Assembly (NCBI GenBank): GCA_035685165.1
Contig: DASRBI010000019.1
Span: 62,001 to 126,000 of the forward strand
Direction: 5' to 3'
DNA: 64,000 bases
DNA from: DATFDN01 sp035685165
GTDB lineage: Bacteria; Pseudomonadota; Alphaproteobacteria; Acetobacterales; Acetobacteraceae
Position 1 is the stretch's first letter. Each line of letters begins with the position of its first letter. A program made the position numbers and the translations under genes. Below, one piece after another: positions 49,154 to 60,176 of the stretch. Under the pieces are notes generated by a model. It saw nothing but the letters and a program-made list of their open reading frames with translations. It did no database searches and was not told the origin of the DNA.

Positions 49154-49357
49154 ATGGCTGTTGGTACGGTTAAGTGGTTCAACCCGACGAAGGGCTACGG
49201 TTTCATCGTCCCCCAGGATGGCGGCAAGGACGTGTTCGTCCATATCACCGCGGTCCAGGCGGCGGGCTTGCGCGGCCTCGACGAGGGTCAGCGCCTCAGT
49301 TTCGACGTGACGAAGGAGCGCGGCAAGGACGCCGCGGTGAACCTCCGCCCCGTCTGA
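49154..49357 (+). CDS. Cold-shock protein (CspA family)
   Basis: 67 residues: a single cold-shock domain with RNP1 KGYGFIVP and RNP2 VFVHITAV. It binds single-stranded RNA and DNA and melts mRNA structures. Length is normal. It has its own leader and a hairpin terminator. Confidence 0.96.
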   Translation: MAVGTVKWFNPTKGYGFIVPQDGGKDVFVHITAVQAAGLRGLDEGQRLSFDVTKERGKDAAVNLRPV

Positions 49358-49366
49358 TGAAGATCC

Positions 49367-49388
49367 AGGGCCGGCTCTCGCCGGCCCT
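49367..49388 (+). terminator. Hairpin after the cold-shock gene
   Basis: AGGGCCGGC-TCTC-GCCGGCCCT, a perfect 9-bp stem 9 nt after the stop. The T-run is weak (GTGTC). Confidence 0.6.
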
Positions 49389-49445
49389 GTGTCACTTCCA
49401 CGATCCATTCCGGCGCGGTACGCAAGGACCGCGCCTGTATTCGTG

Positions 49446-50408
49446 ATGATGTTCGTCCTTGATGAACTCGAGCGCGCCGCCGCCCTGGTGCACGCGCATT
49501 TCGGGCCGACGCCCGCCTATGCCTGGCCGCTGCTCGGTCGGCGTGCGGGTGCCGAACTCTGGGTCAAGCACGAGAATCATTCGCCGACCGGCGCATTCAA
49601 GGTGCGCGGCGGCCTGATCTACATGGAGCGGCTGAAGCGCGAGCGCCCCGAGGTGCGCGGCGTGATCTCGGCGACGCGCGGCAATCATGGCCAGTCGCTC
49701 GCCTATGCGGGCAGTCGCGTCGGGGTGAAGGTGACGATCGTCGTGCCGCACGGCAACAGCGCCGAGAAGAACATGGCGATGCGCGCGCTCGGCGCGCGGC
49801 TGATCGAGCACGGCCAGGATTTTGAGGAGGCGCGCGACGAGGCAAGCCGTCTTGCAGCTGCCGAGGGGCTGGAGTTCGCCCCATCCTTCGCCCCCGATCT
49901 GGTGCTCGGCGTCGCGACCTACGCGCTCGAATTGTTCCGCGCCGCGCCGGTGCTGGACGCGCTCTATGTGCCGATCGGGCTCGGCTCGGGCATTTGCGGC
50001 GCCATCCTGACCCGCGACCTGCTCGGCCTGCCGACCGAGATCGTCGGCGTCCAGGCCGAGGGGGCGGCGACCTATGCCAACGCCTTCGCCACGCGCGCGC
50101 CGGCGGCGCTGAACCGGGCGCACACGCTGGCGGACGGCATCGCCACGCGGCAGACCGACCAGGCGGCGCTTGCCATCATCCTTGCCGGCGCCGCCCGGAT
50201 CGCCACCGTCTCGGATGCCGAGATCGCCGCCGCGGTGCGCGCCTATTGGGAGGACACGCATAATCTGGCCGAGGGTGCCGGCGCGGCGCCGCTCGCCGCC
50301 GTGCTGCGCGACCGCGCCGCGCTTGCCGGTCGCCGGGTTGGCGTGGTGTTGAGCGGCGGCAACATTGACCTCGCGCTGTTCCGAAGCTGGGTGCTGGGCG
50401 AGCGCTGA
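49446..50408 (+). CDS. Threonine/serine dehydratase-like PLP enzyme
   Basis: 320 residues from ATG 49446. The fold type II PLP lysine is in SPTGAFKVRGG, the phosphate loop is GLGSGICGA, and the C-terminal VVLSGGNIDL is typical of threonine dehydratases and serine racemases. TRGNHGQSLAYAG contains the asparagine loop over the cofactor. It lacks the ACT regulatory domain of biosynthetic IlvA, so it is more likely catabolic or a racemase/dehydratase of related amino acids. Confidence 0.88.
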   Translation: MMFVLDELERAAALVHAHFGPTPAYAWPLLGRRAGAELWVKHENHSPTGAFKVRGGLIYMERLKRERPEVRGVISATRGNHGQSLAYAGSRVGVKVTIVVPHGNSAEKNMAMRALGARLIEHGQDFEEARDEASRLAAAEGLEFAPSFAPDLVLGVATYALELFRAAPVLDALYVPIGLGSGICGAILTRDLLGLPTEIVGVQAEGAATYANAFATRAPAALNRAHTLADGIATRQTDQAALAIILAGAARIATVSDAEIAAAVRAYWEDTHNLAEGAGAAPLAAVLRDRAALAGRRVGVVLSGGNIDLALFRSWVLGER

Positions 50409-50486
50409 GCGTCGTTCGATTCGCGCCGCGATGATTTGACCGCCGCCGGTTTACTTCTCCGCCGAACTGTGGCTCACAGTCTCGTG

Positions 50487-51242
50487 ATGGGGGACGTTCT
50501 GAAAGCAGCGGTACGGACCGCGCTGGTGCTGGTGCTCATCTGCGCCGGAACGGCCCATGCTGGCGCTCCCTGTCCGCCTGCGGCGCCCGGCCTGTCGCTC
50601 CCGCTGCCGCACCTGCGCGCCGCGCTCGGCGCGCATCGGGAGCTGGTGATCGTGGCGCTCGGCTCCTCTTCCACCGAGGGCATCGGCGCCTCCGATCCGG
50701 CGCACACCTACCCGGCGATCCTGCAAGCGGCGCTTTCGGCGGCGCTGCCCGGTGCGCATGTCTCGGTCCTGAACCGCGGCATCGGCGGTCAGGACGCGCT
50801 GGCCGAGCGGGCGCGGATTGAGGCCGACGCGATTGCGCCGCGTCCGCAGCTCGTGATCTGGCAAGCGGGCGCCAACGCGGCCCTGCACCACGACGATCCC
50901 GCCCTGTTCCGCGATCTGATCGGCGGCGGCGTGCGTGAGCTTCTTCATGCCGGGATCGACGTCGTGCTGATGGACAACCAGCGCAGCCCTAAGCTGCTCG
51001 CCAGCGGCCATTCCGCCGAGCTCAACCAGGCACTGGCCGACACCGCCGATCGCGCCGGCGTGGGCCTGTTTTCCCGCGACCGGCTGATGGCCGAATGGGA
51101 GCGCGGCGGCGAGCCGCCCGCCGGTTTCGTCGCGGCGGATGCGCTGCACCTGAACGATCGCGGCTATGCTTGCGTCGCCGAGGCGCTGGCAAGGGAGATC
51201 GCGGCCTCGCTCAAGGCGGGTGCCGGCGTGGCGGCGCGCTGA
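50487..51242 (+). CDS. Exported SGNH/GDSL-family hydrolase
   Basis: 251 residues from ATG 50487 with a signal peptide (AALVLVLICAGTAHA region). Block I VALGSSSTEGIGAS (Ser), block II with Gly in NRGIGGQDA, block III WQAGANAA (Asn) and block V ADALHLNDRGY (Asp/His) complete the catalytic set. It probably acts as a periplasmic esterase or acyltransferase on glycans or lipids. Substrate is unknown. Confidence 0.87.
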   Translation: MGDVLKAAVRTALVLVLICAGTAHAGAPCPPAAPGLSLPLPHLRAALGAHRELVIVALGSSSTEGIGASDPAHTYPAILQAALSAALPGAHVSVLNRGIGGQDALAERARIEADAIAPRPQLVIWQAGANAALHHDDPALFRDLIGGGVRELLHAGIDVVLMDNQRSPKLLASGHSAELNQALADTADRAGVGLFSRDRLMAEWERGGEPPAGFVAADALHLNDRGYACVAEALAREIAASLKAGAGVAAR

Positions 51243-51302
51243 GCGGGGCTCGACCGCGCCCTTGCTCCGCCTTCGGCATGACGCGATGAAGCGGATCGCG
51301 CC

Positions 51303-52196
51303 ATGCACCGCCTGATCCGCACCGACGTTCTGGAGATCGCCTACGAGGAGCACGGTCCGCCGGACGGGCCGCCGGCGATCCTGCTGCACGGATTCCCCGA
51401 CGACGTGCGCGCCTGGGACGGCGTGGCGCCGGCGCTGGCCGCCGAGGGGCACCGCGTGCTGGTGCCCTATCTGCGCGGCTACGGGCCGACCCGGTTTATC
51501 GAGCCGGCGACGCCGCGCTCCGGCCAGCAAGCGGCGCTTGGCGCCGATCTGCGCGCTTTCATCGATGCGCTCGGCCTCGGTCCGGCGTTGCTCGCCGGCT
51601 ACGACTGGGGCGGGCGCGCGGCCTGCATCGTGGCCGCGCTGTGGCCGGAGCGCGTGCGCGGCCTTCTCTCGATCACCGGCTACAACATCCAGGACATCGC
51701 GCGCGCCGCCGAGCCCGCCGGCCCGGCGCAGGAATTGCGCTACTGGTATCAATGGTATTTCCACACGCCGCGCGGCGTGGCGGGGCTGGAGCGGAACCGG
51801 CGCGAGCTCTGCCGGCTGCTCTGGCGGCTCTGGTCGCCCAACTGGGCGTTCGATGAGGCGACCTATGCGCGCACCGCGGCGAGCTTCGTCAATCCGGATT
51901 TCGTCGCCGTCGTCGTGCATTCCTACCGCCATCGCTACGGCGCGGCGGAAGGGGATCGCGCTCTTGAGCCGATCGAGCAGGCGCTGGCGGCGCAGCCAGT
52001 GATCCCGGTTGCGACGATCAACCTCCATGGCGAGGCGGACGGCGTGACGCCGCCCGCGCTGTCGGAGCCACATCACCGCAAGTTCTCGGGCTTCTACGAC
52101 CGGCGCGTGTTGCCGGGCGCGGGCCATTTCGTGCCGCAGGAGGCGCCCGGGGCGGTGCTCGAAGCGTTGCGGTCGCTCCACCACGGCCCGCGCTGA
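51303..52196 (+). CDS. Alpha/beta-fold hydrolase, epoxide hydrolase-like
   Basis: 297 residues. The oxyanion motif LLHGFPDDVRAW, the nucleophile elbow GYDWGGRAA (Asp as nucleophile) and a C-terminal GAGHFVPQEAP (His) are present. Asp at the elbow is the mark of epoxide hydrolases and haloalkane dehalogenases rather than esterases. RGYGPTRF is the epoxide-hydrolase-type motif. It is an inferred activity. Confidence 0.87.
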   Translation: MHRLIRTDVLEIAYEEHGPPDGPPAILLHGFPDDVRAWDGVAPALAAEGHRVLVPYLRGYGPTRFIEPATPRSGQQAALGADLRAFIDALGLGPALLAGYDWGGRAACIVAALWPERVRGLLSITGYNIQDIARAAEPAGPAQELRYWYQWYFHTPRGVAGLERNRRELCRLLWRLWSPNWAFDEATYARTAASFVNPDFVAVVVHSYRHRYGAAEGDRALEPIEQALAAQPVIPVATINLHGEADGVTPPALSEPHHRKFSGFYDRRVLPGAGHFVPQEAPGAVLEALRSLHHGPR

Positions 52197-52244
52197 GCCG
52201 CCCGCCCGAGGTGCATTCCTCGGTGGATCGGCTAAGCTCGATCC

Positions 52245-53156
52245 ATGCCCAGCTACGAATTCATCACGGTGAACGTGTTCACCGACCGCCGCTTCGCCGG
52301 CAACCCGCTCGCCGTACTGCCGGACGCGCGCGGGCTGAGCGAGGCGGCGATGCAGCGGATCGCCGCCGAGTTCAACTTTTCCGAAACGACGTTCGTGCTG
52401 CCGCCCGACAACCCGCAGCACCATGCGCGAGTCCGCATCTTCACCCCGAAGACCGAGCTGCCCTTCGCCGGCCATCCGAATGTCGGCACAGCCTATGTGC
52501 TGGCGCGGATGACGGACGCCCCGCCCGAGCATTTCGTGTTCGAGGAGCCGGCCGGCCTCGTACGCGTGCACGTGCTGCGCGACGGACGGCACGGGCCGGT
52601 GACGGGGGCGCGGGTCGCGGCGCCACAGGCGCTCAGCATCGGCGACGCGGTACCGACCGAGATCGTCGCCGCCTGCGCAAGCCTGCCGGAAAGCGCGATC
52701 GCCACCGGCGCGCACACGCCGCTCATTGCCTCGGTCGGCATCAGGTTCGCGATCGCCGAGGTGGTGAGCCTCGACGCTCTCTCCCGCGCCGAGCCCGACC
52801 TTGGCGCCTTCCGCGAAGCGGAGGCGCGGTTGCCGGCGGAACTCAATCCGCTCAAGCTGCATCTTTATGCCTGGACCAACACGGAAACGCGGCGGCTGCG
52901 CGCGCGCATGTTCGCGCCGTTTTCGGGTGTGATCGAGGATCCGGCCACCGGCAGCGCCAATGCGGCGCTGGCGGCGCTGCTCACGTCGCTCGCGCCGGGC
53001 GTGGACGTGACGCTCGATTTCGAGATCGAGCAGGGGGTGGAGATGGGCCGGCCGAGCCTGATCCTCGGCTCGGCGCGCAAAGAGGTGGAGGGTCCGGTCA
53101 CGGCGAGCGTGGCCGGAAACTGCGTGCAGGTGACGAGCGGGCGGATGGAGGTGTGA
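52245..53156 (+). CDS. PhzF-family isomerase
   Basis: 303 residues. YEFITVNVFTDRRFAGNPLA at the start with FNFSETTFVLPP (conserved Glu) and DPATGSANAAL near the C-terminus are diagnostic of the PhzF/diaminopimelate-epimerase fold. PhzF isomerises dihydroxyanthranilate in phenazine synthesis, but most homologues outside that pathway are of unknown substrate and no phenazine genes are nearby. Confidence 0.9.
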   Translation: MPSYEFITVNVFTDRRFAGNPLAVLPDARGLSEAAMQRIAAEFNFSETTFVLPPDNPQHHARVRIFTPKTELPFAGHPNVGTAYVLARMTDAPPEHFVFEEPAGLVRVHVLRDGRHGPVTGARVAAPQALSIGDAVPTEIVAACASLPESAIATGAHTPLIASVGIRFAIAEVVSLDALSRAEPDLGAFREAEARLPAELNPLKLHLYAWTNTETRRLRARMFAPFSGVIEDPATGSANAALAALLTSLAPGVDVTLDFEIEQGVEMGRPSLILGSARKEVEGPVTASVAGNCVQVTSGRMEV

Positions 53157-53408
53157 GGCCGAGGGGACTGGGGCGGTCAGCGCGAACCCGCTTCGCGGGC
53201 GCGCCGAATCCGTCATGGCGCAAAGCCGCTCGATTTTCGTCGAAGAGCGCCGTGAGCGGTTCCGCGCCCTCCGGGCTGGCGGCGCAGGCGAGTGCGATCG
53301 CGATTGATCCTTGGCACTGGCGGGCAACCGTGAATGCGCGGCGGCTGCGGCGGACGGAGCAGGGACGGGGTCACACGGAGAGGTCCTCAGTGCTCGCCGT
53401 GTGAGAGC
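53157..53408. other. 252-nt intergenic region
   Basis: No gene is supported; a short palindrome-like AACCCGCTTCGCGGG is seen near 53187. It separates the convergent phzF-like and serine hydrolase genes, so it need only hold terminators. Confidence 0.4.
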
Positions 53409-54608
53409 TTACTTCCGTGAAAGCAGCCCGGCCTTCCGCACCGCCGCAAATGCACCCCCCACCACGATCTGCCCCAGCTTGTCCTCGCCCTGGGCCGGCT
53501 GGCTGTTGGTGGCGGTGGTGATCAGCAGGCCGTATTGCGGCCAGTAGCCGAAGATGGCGCGGAAGCCGAGCGTGGTGCCCTGGTAGAACCAGAAGGAACC
53601 CAGTTTCGCATCGTAGCGCCGCGCCAGGTCCAGCCCGAAAGCAGAGGGGTCACCCGATGTGGTTTGCGCGATGGGTCGGCCCGTCCCGGTGGAGACCAGC
53701 GACGTCATTTCCCGAAGCTGCTTCTGCGGAATGACGCGCAGCGCGAACAGGGCACGTATCCAGGCCGCGAGATCGTCCATATCGGAGATTATCCCCCCGG
53801 CCGGTCCGGCCCAGGAAAGGTTCATGCGGCTCACGTCCTTGCCGACCAGCGGCGCCCAGACAGTCTCCGTGCAGGGCTGCGGCTGGTACAGCGCGCATTC
53901 CTCGTTGTCGTAAATGCCCGCCGGCAGGCGGTTGAGCACGCTCGGCGGATAGGGACCGTCCGCGTAGAAGGTGTTCCGCAGGCCGAGCGGTGCGATCAGC
54001 ATCGTTCGCAGCGCCTCGCCGTAGGACATGCGAGCGGCCTTCTCGATGATCATCGCGGCCAGGATGTTGTTGGTGTTCGAGTAGAACCAGCCGCTCGGCA
54101 CCGGCAGGCCGCGGTCGTACACATAAGCGACCAGATCAGGATAGCTGAACTCGTGCTGCGGGTCTTTCGCGAGCGTCGCCACGAAATCTGGCGTTTCGGA
54201 ATAGTTCGGGATCGGGCTCGTCATGCTGAGCAGCGAGCGGATCGTGACGTTCTTCCAGGCCGGATATTGCGGCAGCCAGTGGCCGACCGTCTGGCGGATG
54301 TCGAGCCTGCCTTCGGATTCGAGCTTCAGCACCAGTGCCGCGGTAAAGTGCTTGGTGTTGCTGCCGATCTGGAACAGCGTGGCGGGCCCGATCGGCTGGC
54401 CGCGCCCGTCAGTGCCGGCGAATACGTCGATCGCGGGCCGGTTTCGTATTTCGACATGCAGTGCGACGCCGGTGATGCGCTCCGGCTGCTGGCGTTCGGC
54501 GAGGTACGAGGTAACGACCGTCTGCAACTGAGCGAACAGGTTCCCGCCGGCGGCGTGCGCCGGGACTATGAGGGCGAGCATCGCGAGGACGAGCAGACCG
54601 CGTTGCAT
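53409..54608 (-). CDS. Exported class C beta-lactamase-like serine hydrolase
   Basis: 399 residues from ATG 54608 with a signal peptide (LVLAMLALIVPAHA). The catalytic SxxK is in IGSNTKHFTAAL, and YSNTNN is the Tyr motif. The family covers esterases, D-aminopeptidases and class C beta-lactamases; the long form with YLAERQQPERITG is typical of esterase-like members. An antibiotic-resistance role cannot be inferred. Confidence 0.88.
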   Translation of the reverse strand: MQRGLLVLAMLALIVPAHAAGGNLFAQLQTVVTSYLAERQQPERITGVALHVEIRNRPAIDVFAGTDGRGQPIGPATLFQIGSNTKHFTAALVLKLESEGRLDIRQTVGHWLPQYPAWKNVTIRSLLSMTSPIPNYSETPDFVATLAKDPQHEFSYPDLVAYVYDRGLPVPSGWFYSNTNNILAAMIIEKAARMSYGEALRTMLIAPLGLRNTFYADGPYPPSVLNRLPAGIYDNEECALYQPQPCTETVWAPLVGKDVSRMNLSWAGPAGGIISDMDDLAAWIRALFALRVIPQKQLREMTSLVSTGTGRPIAQTTSGDPSAFGLDLARRYDAKLGSFWFYQGTTLGFRAIFGYWPQYGLLITTATNSQPAQGEDKLGQIVVGGAFAAVRKAGLLSRK

Positions 54609-54730
54609 GCGGCAAAGCGTAGCGCAGAGTGCGGGAGGGCGCCAGGAAGTATCAAACGGAAAGCACTGCGGACGCACGGACGGCAACACAGGCGCTCCGA
54701 GGTCCTCCGCGGGCAGCTCGGTGTGAACCC

Positions 54731-55447
54731 CTAAACGACCCGCTCGAACGTCGCCGCGTCGGGCGGCCCGGCGGCGAAGAGCCACGCGACCCCGTCATCC
54801 GCATCCAAGGCAACAAGCGAGCTGCACACGGTCCCGAACCCGTCGCGCGGCACGACGTTGATCTGCTCGCCGGGCGCGCCGGAGCGGTCCTTCAGGATCG
54901 CCCGCCAGCCGCGCCATCCGTCCGTATCGGGCGGTGGTGCGGCGCGGAAGCGCGGCAAGTGCCGCGCTACCCGCGGGCTCGAACCATCGTTCGGATCGTG
55001 TGCCGTGACCATCCACAGCCCGGCGCCAAGCGGCTCGGCCTGCGGGTGCCCGCGCCCGAGCCCGCGCAGGAACACGGCGCCCGCGCGGTCGGCGACGATC
55101 ATGTTGAAACTGCGCCATGCGCCCGCGTCCAAGCGCGTGACCGCCGCAACGGCGGCTGCGGCGGCTTCGTGGTCCAGCGCGAGCAGCGGCAATTCGCCGC
55201 GGCTGCGCTTGCCGGGCGCAGGACCGAGGCTGCCCGGGCGGTTTAGCACCGCCGCGACGACGCCTGCCCGGTTCACCCCCATCCAGGTGCCGCCCGCCGT
55301 CCGGTCTCGCCCGGCGATCACGCCGGGATGCTCCGGCCACCATTCGTCCGGCTGGTCCCAGGCGCGGTCCAGCCGCTCGTCGCGGTTGGCGGCCAGCATC
55401 ACCGGGTGCGCGTGTCCCGGCCGCACCAAGAGGACGACGGTGCACAT
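54731..55447 (-). CDS. NRDE-family (TANGO2-like) protein
   Basis: 238 residues from ATG 55447. The N-terminus MCTVVLLVRPGHAHPVMLAA and ANRDERLDRAW (the NRDE motif), then GGTWMGVNRAGVVAAVLNRP, define the family. TANGO2-like proteins have been linked to heme handling and membrane traffic; the bacterial role is not settled. It is 11 nt after the purB stop on the same strand and may be cotranscribed. Confidence 0.9.
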   Translation of the reverse strand: MCTVVLLVRPGHAHPVMLAANRDERLDRAWDQPDEWWPEHPGVIAGRDRTAGGTWMGVNRAGVVAAVLNRPGSLGPAPGKRSRGELPLLALDHEAAAAAVAAVTRLDAGAWRSFNMIVADRAGAVFLRGLGRGHPQAEPLGAGLWMVTAHDPNDGSSPRVARHLPRFRAAPPPDTDGWRGWRAILKDRSGAPGEQINVVPRDGFGTVCSSLVALDADDGVAWLFAAGPPDAATFERVV

Positions 55448-55458
55448 GACGCGCTTGG

Positions 55459-56796
<1,338 letters not shown>

Positions 56797-56887
56797 ATTT
56801 GTGGCCGATTGCTCAGGGACGCGGCGGAGCTAGACCCCAGCCGCCGCGATTGACAACCCCGCGCCACGCAAGGAAGCCAAGCCACTC

Positions 56888-57478
56888 ATGATGGCCGCCT
56901 GGAGCCAAGACCTCGCCGCCCTGGCCCAGGTCGTCCTGATCGACGTCGCACTCGCGGGCGACAACGCCGTGGTGGTGGGGCTTGCCGCCGCCGGGCTGCC
57001 GCCGCGCCGGAGGCGGCACGCGATCATCGCCGGACTCGGCATCGCCGCCGCGATCCGCATCGGCTTCGGGCTGATGGCGCTGACGCTGCTCAGGATCATG
57101 GGTCTGACGCTCGCCGGGGGGCTGCTGCTGCTGTGGGTGGCTTGGCGGCTCTATCGCGAGCTGGCCGGCCGGCGCGGCCAAGCGGCGCTCATCGCGGCAC
57201 CTGGTTTCGGCGCGACGCTGTTCCGCATCACGCTCGCCGATCTGTCGATGAGCCTCGATAACGTGCTCGCGGTAGCCGGGGCGGCGGAGGACCGGCAATG
57301 GGTGCTCGTCACCGGCCTCGTGCTTGGGGTGGTGCTGATGGCGGTCGCCGCCGATCTCGTGGCGCGGCTGATCCATCGGCAGCGATGGATCGCCTGGATG
57401 GGGCTGGCGGTCGTGGTGTCTGTGGCGCTCAGGATGATTTGGGCGGGGTCGCATCAGGTGGCGGCGCGGCTGGGGTGA
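56888..57478 (+). CDS. TerC-family membrane protein (YjbE-like)
   Basis: 196 residues with about six membrane helices. The paired acidic motifs VALAGDNAVVVGLAA and ADLSMSLDNVLAVAGAA are the TerC signature. YjbE-type proteins have been tied to manganese export and to tellurite resistance in other bacteria. Function here is inferred from family. It is divergent from purB. Confidence 0.9.
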   Translation: MMAAWSQDLAALAQVVLIDVALAGDNAVVVGLAAAGLPPRRRRHAIIAGLGIAAAIRIGFGLMALTLLRIMGLTLAGGLLLLWVAWRLYRELAGRRGQAALIAAPGFGATLFRITLADLSMSLDNVLAVAGAAEDRQWVLVTGLVLGVVLMAVAADLVARLIHRQRWIAWMGLAVVVSVALRMIWAGSHQVAARLG

Positions 57479-57670
57479 GGCATCATTCCGGCCAGACCTG
57501 TCCAGGCATTGTCCGCGCTACTGGGACAGCTTGCCGTATCGAGCGATCATCGGGGCGAGGGGCCTGGGGCGTGGCTGCTGCGCGACGCCCTACAGGGCGG
57601 GCAGGCGGCGCGCGGGTGAGGGTGTTTGCATGCCTCGGGCCGCCCTCACCCCGCTCCGCTTCGCGGAGCT

Positions 57671-57697
57671 GACCTCTCCCGCGAAGCGGGAGAGGTC
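57671..57697. repeat. Perfect intergenic palindrome
   Basis: GACCTCTCCCGC-GAA-GCGGGAGAGGTC, 12-bp arms, within a 283-nt intergenic region (57479-57761) that holds no gene. The CTCTCCCGCGAA core also occurs near 946, so it is a dispersed element. It may also serve as a terminator between the convergent TerC-family and clpA genes. Confidence 0.6.
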
Positions 57698-57761
57698 TAC
57701 CGTACGCCTCCCCCGATAGCGGGAGAGGCGGGGCGCCGACAGGCGCCCTCGGTGAGAGTGG

Positions 57762-60110
57762 TCACTCCACGATTTCGTGCTCGGGCTTTTCGGTGCCGTC
57801 GCCGCCTTCATCGTCGGGCTTGGGTAGCGCGGGCAGCGCAGCCTCGATGATCTCGAAGTCGAGCTTGCCGTCCTTCATCGCCACCTTCACCGCGCCCCCG
57901 CGCGCGAGCTTGCCGAACAACAGCTCCTCGGCGAGCGGCTTCTTGACGTGCTCCTGAATGACGCGCGCCAGCGGACGCGCGCCATAGAGCGGATCATAGC
58001 CGCGCTCGGCGAGCCACTCCTTCGCCGCCGAGGAGAGCTCGATCGTCACGTTGCGGTCGGCGAGCTGCGCCTCGAGCTGCATGACGAATTTTTCCACCAC
58101 GCGGCCGACGATCTCCGGCGTCAGCGCGGCGAACGGCACGATCGCATCCAGCCGGTTGCGGAACTCCGGGGTGAACAGGCGCTTGATCGCCTCCTCGTCC
58201 TCGCCCACGCGCATCTCGCGCCCGAAGCCGATAGCGGATTTCGCCATGTCGGCCGCGCCCGCGTTGGTGGTCATGATCAGGATCACGTTGCGGAAATCGA
58301 CCGTTTTGCCGTTGTGGTCCGTCAGCTTCCCGTGGTCCATCACCTGCAACAGGATGTTGAACAGGTCGATATGCGCCTTCTCGATCTCATCCAACAGCAG
58401 CACGGCGTGCGGATGCTGGTCGATCGCGTCGGTCAGCAAGCCGCCCTGGTCGAAGCCGACATAGCCCGGCGGGGCGCCGATCAGGCGGGAGACGCTGTGG
58501 CGCTCCATGTATTCCGACATGTCGAAGCGGATCAACTCGATCCCCATGACGGAGGCGAGCTGGCGCGCGACCTCGGTCTTGCCGACGCCCGTTGGGCCGG
58601 AGAAGAGGTAATTGCCGATCGGCTTCTCGGGATCGCGCAGCCCGGCGCGTGAGAGCTTGATGGCGGCGGCGAGCGCCTCCACCGCCTTGTCCTGGCCGAA
58701 CACCATCGCCTTGATGTCGCGCTCAAGGTTCCTGAGCGTCTCCTTGTCGTCGGCGCTGACGGATTTGGGAGGGATGCGCGCGATCTTGGCGACGATCTCT
58801 TCGACGTCCTTGAGCGTCACGGTCTTGCGCCGCTTGTTCTCGGGCAGGAGCATCCGCGAGGCGCCCACCTCGTCGATCACGTCGATCGCCTTGTCGGGCA
58901 GCTTACGGTCGTTGATGTATTTGGCGGAGAGATCGACCGCGGCGCGGATCGCCTCGTCGGTGTAACGCACCTTGTGGTGCTTCTCGTAATTGGCCTTGAG
59001 CCCGCGCAGGATTTTCACGGTGTCTTCGAGCGAGGGCTCGTTGACGTCGATCTTCTGGAACCGGCGGACCAGCGCGCGGTCCTTCTCGAAATAGTTGCGG
59101 AACTCCTTGTAGGTGGTCGAGCCGATGCAGCGCAGCGTGCCCGAAGCGAGCGCCGGCTTGAGAAGGTTGGAAGCGTCCATCGCGCCGCCCGAGGTAGCGC
59201 CGGCACCGATCACGGTGTGGATCTCGTCGATGAACAGGATCGCCCCCGGATGGTTCTCGAGTTCCGAGACGACCGCCTTCAGTCGCTCCTCAAAATCGCC
59301 GCGGTAGCGGGTGCCGGCGAGCAGGGCGCCCATGTCGAGCGCGAAGATGGTGGACTTCGCCAGCACCTCGGGCACGTCGCCTTCGACGATGCGCTTGGCG
59401 AGGCCTTCGGCGATCGCCGTCTTGCCGACGCCCGGATCTCCCACATAGAGCGGATTGTTCTTGGTGCGGCGGCAGAGGATCTGGATGGTGCGCTCGATCT
59501 CCAGCTCGCGGCCGATCAGCGGGTCGATCTTGCCCGCCATCGCCTTCTTGTTGAGGTTCACGCAGTAGTTGGAGAGCGCATCCTGGTTGCGGCGCGAGGG
59601 CTTCTCCTCGCGCTCGCCCTGCTCGTGATGTCCGTCGTTCTGCGCGCCCTGCACCGGGCGCTGGGCCGAGCGGCCGGGGGCCTTGGCGATGCCGTGCGAG
59701 ATGAAGTTGACCGCATCCAGCCGGGTCATGTCCTGAAGCTGGAGGAAATAGACGGCGTGCGACTCGCGCTCGGAAAACAGGGCGACCAGTACGTTCGCGC
59801 CGGTGACTTCGTCGCGCCCCGAGGACTGCACGTGGATCGCGGCGCGCTGGACGACGCGCTGGAACCCCGCCGTGGGCTTTGGGTCGCCAGGGCGGTCGGT
59901 GGCGAGGCCGGCGAGATCCTTGTCGAGGAATTCGCCAAGATCGGTGCGGAGCTTTTCCAGATCGACGCCGCAGGCGCGCAAGACGGTGGCGGCATCGGCA
60001 TCGTCGGTCAGGCCGAGAAGCAGGTGCTCGAGGGTCGCGTATTCGTGGCGGCGTTCCGAGGCGAGGGACAAGGCGCGGTGAAGCGTCTGTTCGAGGTTGC
60101 GTGAGAGCAT
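57762..60110 (-). CDS. clpA: ATP-dependent Clp protease ATPase ClpA
   Basis: 782 residues. It has a Clp N-domain (~1-145), a first AAA+ module with GDPGVGKTAIAEGLA, no ClpB-type M-domain, and a second module with FSGPTGVGKTEVARQLA and VLLLDEIEKAH. The C-terminal tail is acidic. ClpA unfolds substrates and threads them into ClpP. clpS lies 66 nt upstream on the same strand, the standard alphaproteobacterial order. clpP is not in the window. Confidence 0.97.
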   Translation of the reverse strand: MLSRNLEQTLHRALSLASERRHEYATLEHLLLGLTDDADAATVLRACGVDLEKLRTDLGEFLDKDLAGLATDRPGDPKPTAGFQRVVQRAAIHVQSSGRDEVTGANVLVALFSERESHAVYFLQLQDMTRLDAVNFISHGIAKAPGRSAQRPVQGAQNDGHHEQGEREEKPSRRNQDALSNYCVNLNKKAMAGKIDPLIGRELEIERTIQILCRRTKNNPLYVGDPGVGKTAIAEGLAKRIVEGDVPEVLAKSTIFALDMGALLAGTRYRGDFEERLKAVVSELENHPGAILFIDEIHTVIGAGATSGGAMDASNLLKPALASGTLRCIGSTTYKEFRNYFEKDRALVRRFQKIDVNEPSLEDTVKILRGLKANYEKHHKVRYTDEAIRAAVDLSAKYINDRKLPDKAIDVIDEVGASRMLLPENKRRKTVTLKDVEEIVAKIARIPPKSVSADDKETLRNLERDIKAMVFGQDKAVEALAAAIKLSRAGLRDPEKPIGNYLFSGPTGVGKTEVARQLASVMGIELIRFDMSEYMERHSVSRLIGAPPGYVGFDQGGLLTDAIDQHPHAVLLLDEIEKAHIDLFNILLQVMDHGKLTDHNGKTVDFRNVILIMTTNAGAADMAKSAIGFGREMRVGEDEEAIKRLFTPEFRNRLDAIVPFAALTPEIVGRVVEKFVMQLEAQLADRNVTIELSSAAKEWLAERGYDPLYGARPLARVIQEHVKKPLAEELLFGKLARGGAVKVAMKDGKLDFEIIEAALPALPKPDDEGGDGTEKPEHEIVE

Positions 60111-60176
60111 GGGCGACGCTCCGCGAAAAGGCCTAGTTGGATGGGATGATGGGGTGCGACGGGGATTGGGTGGGCA

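Noticed and set aside
53409..54608. Antibiotic-resistance beta-lactamase
   Set aside because: SxxK and Tyr motifs are shared by many esterases and peptidases of this fold; nothing specific points to beta-lactam hydrolysis.
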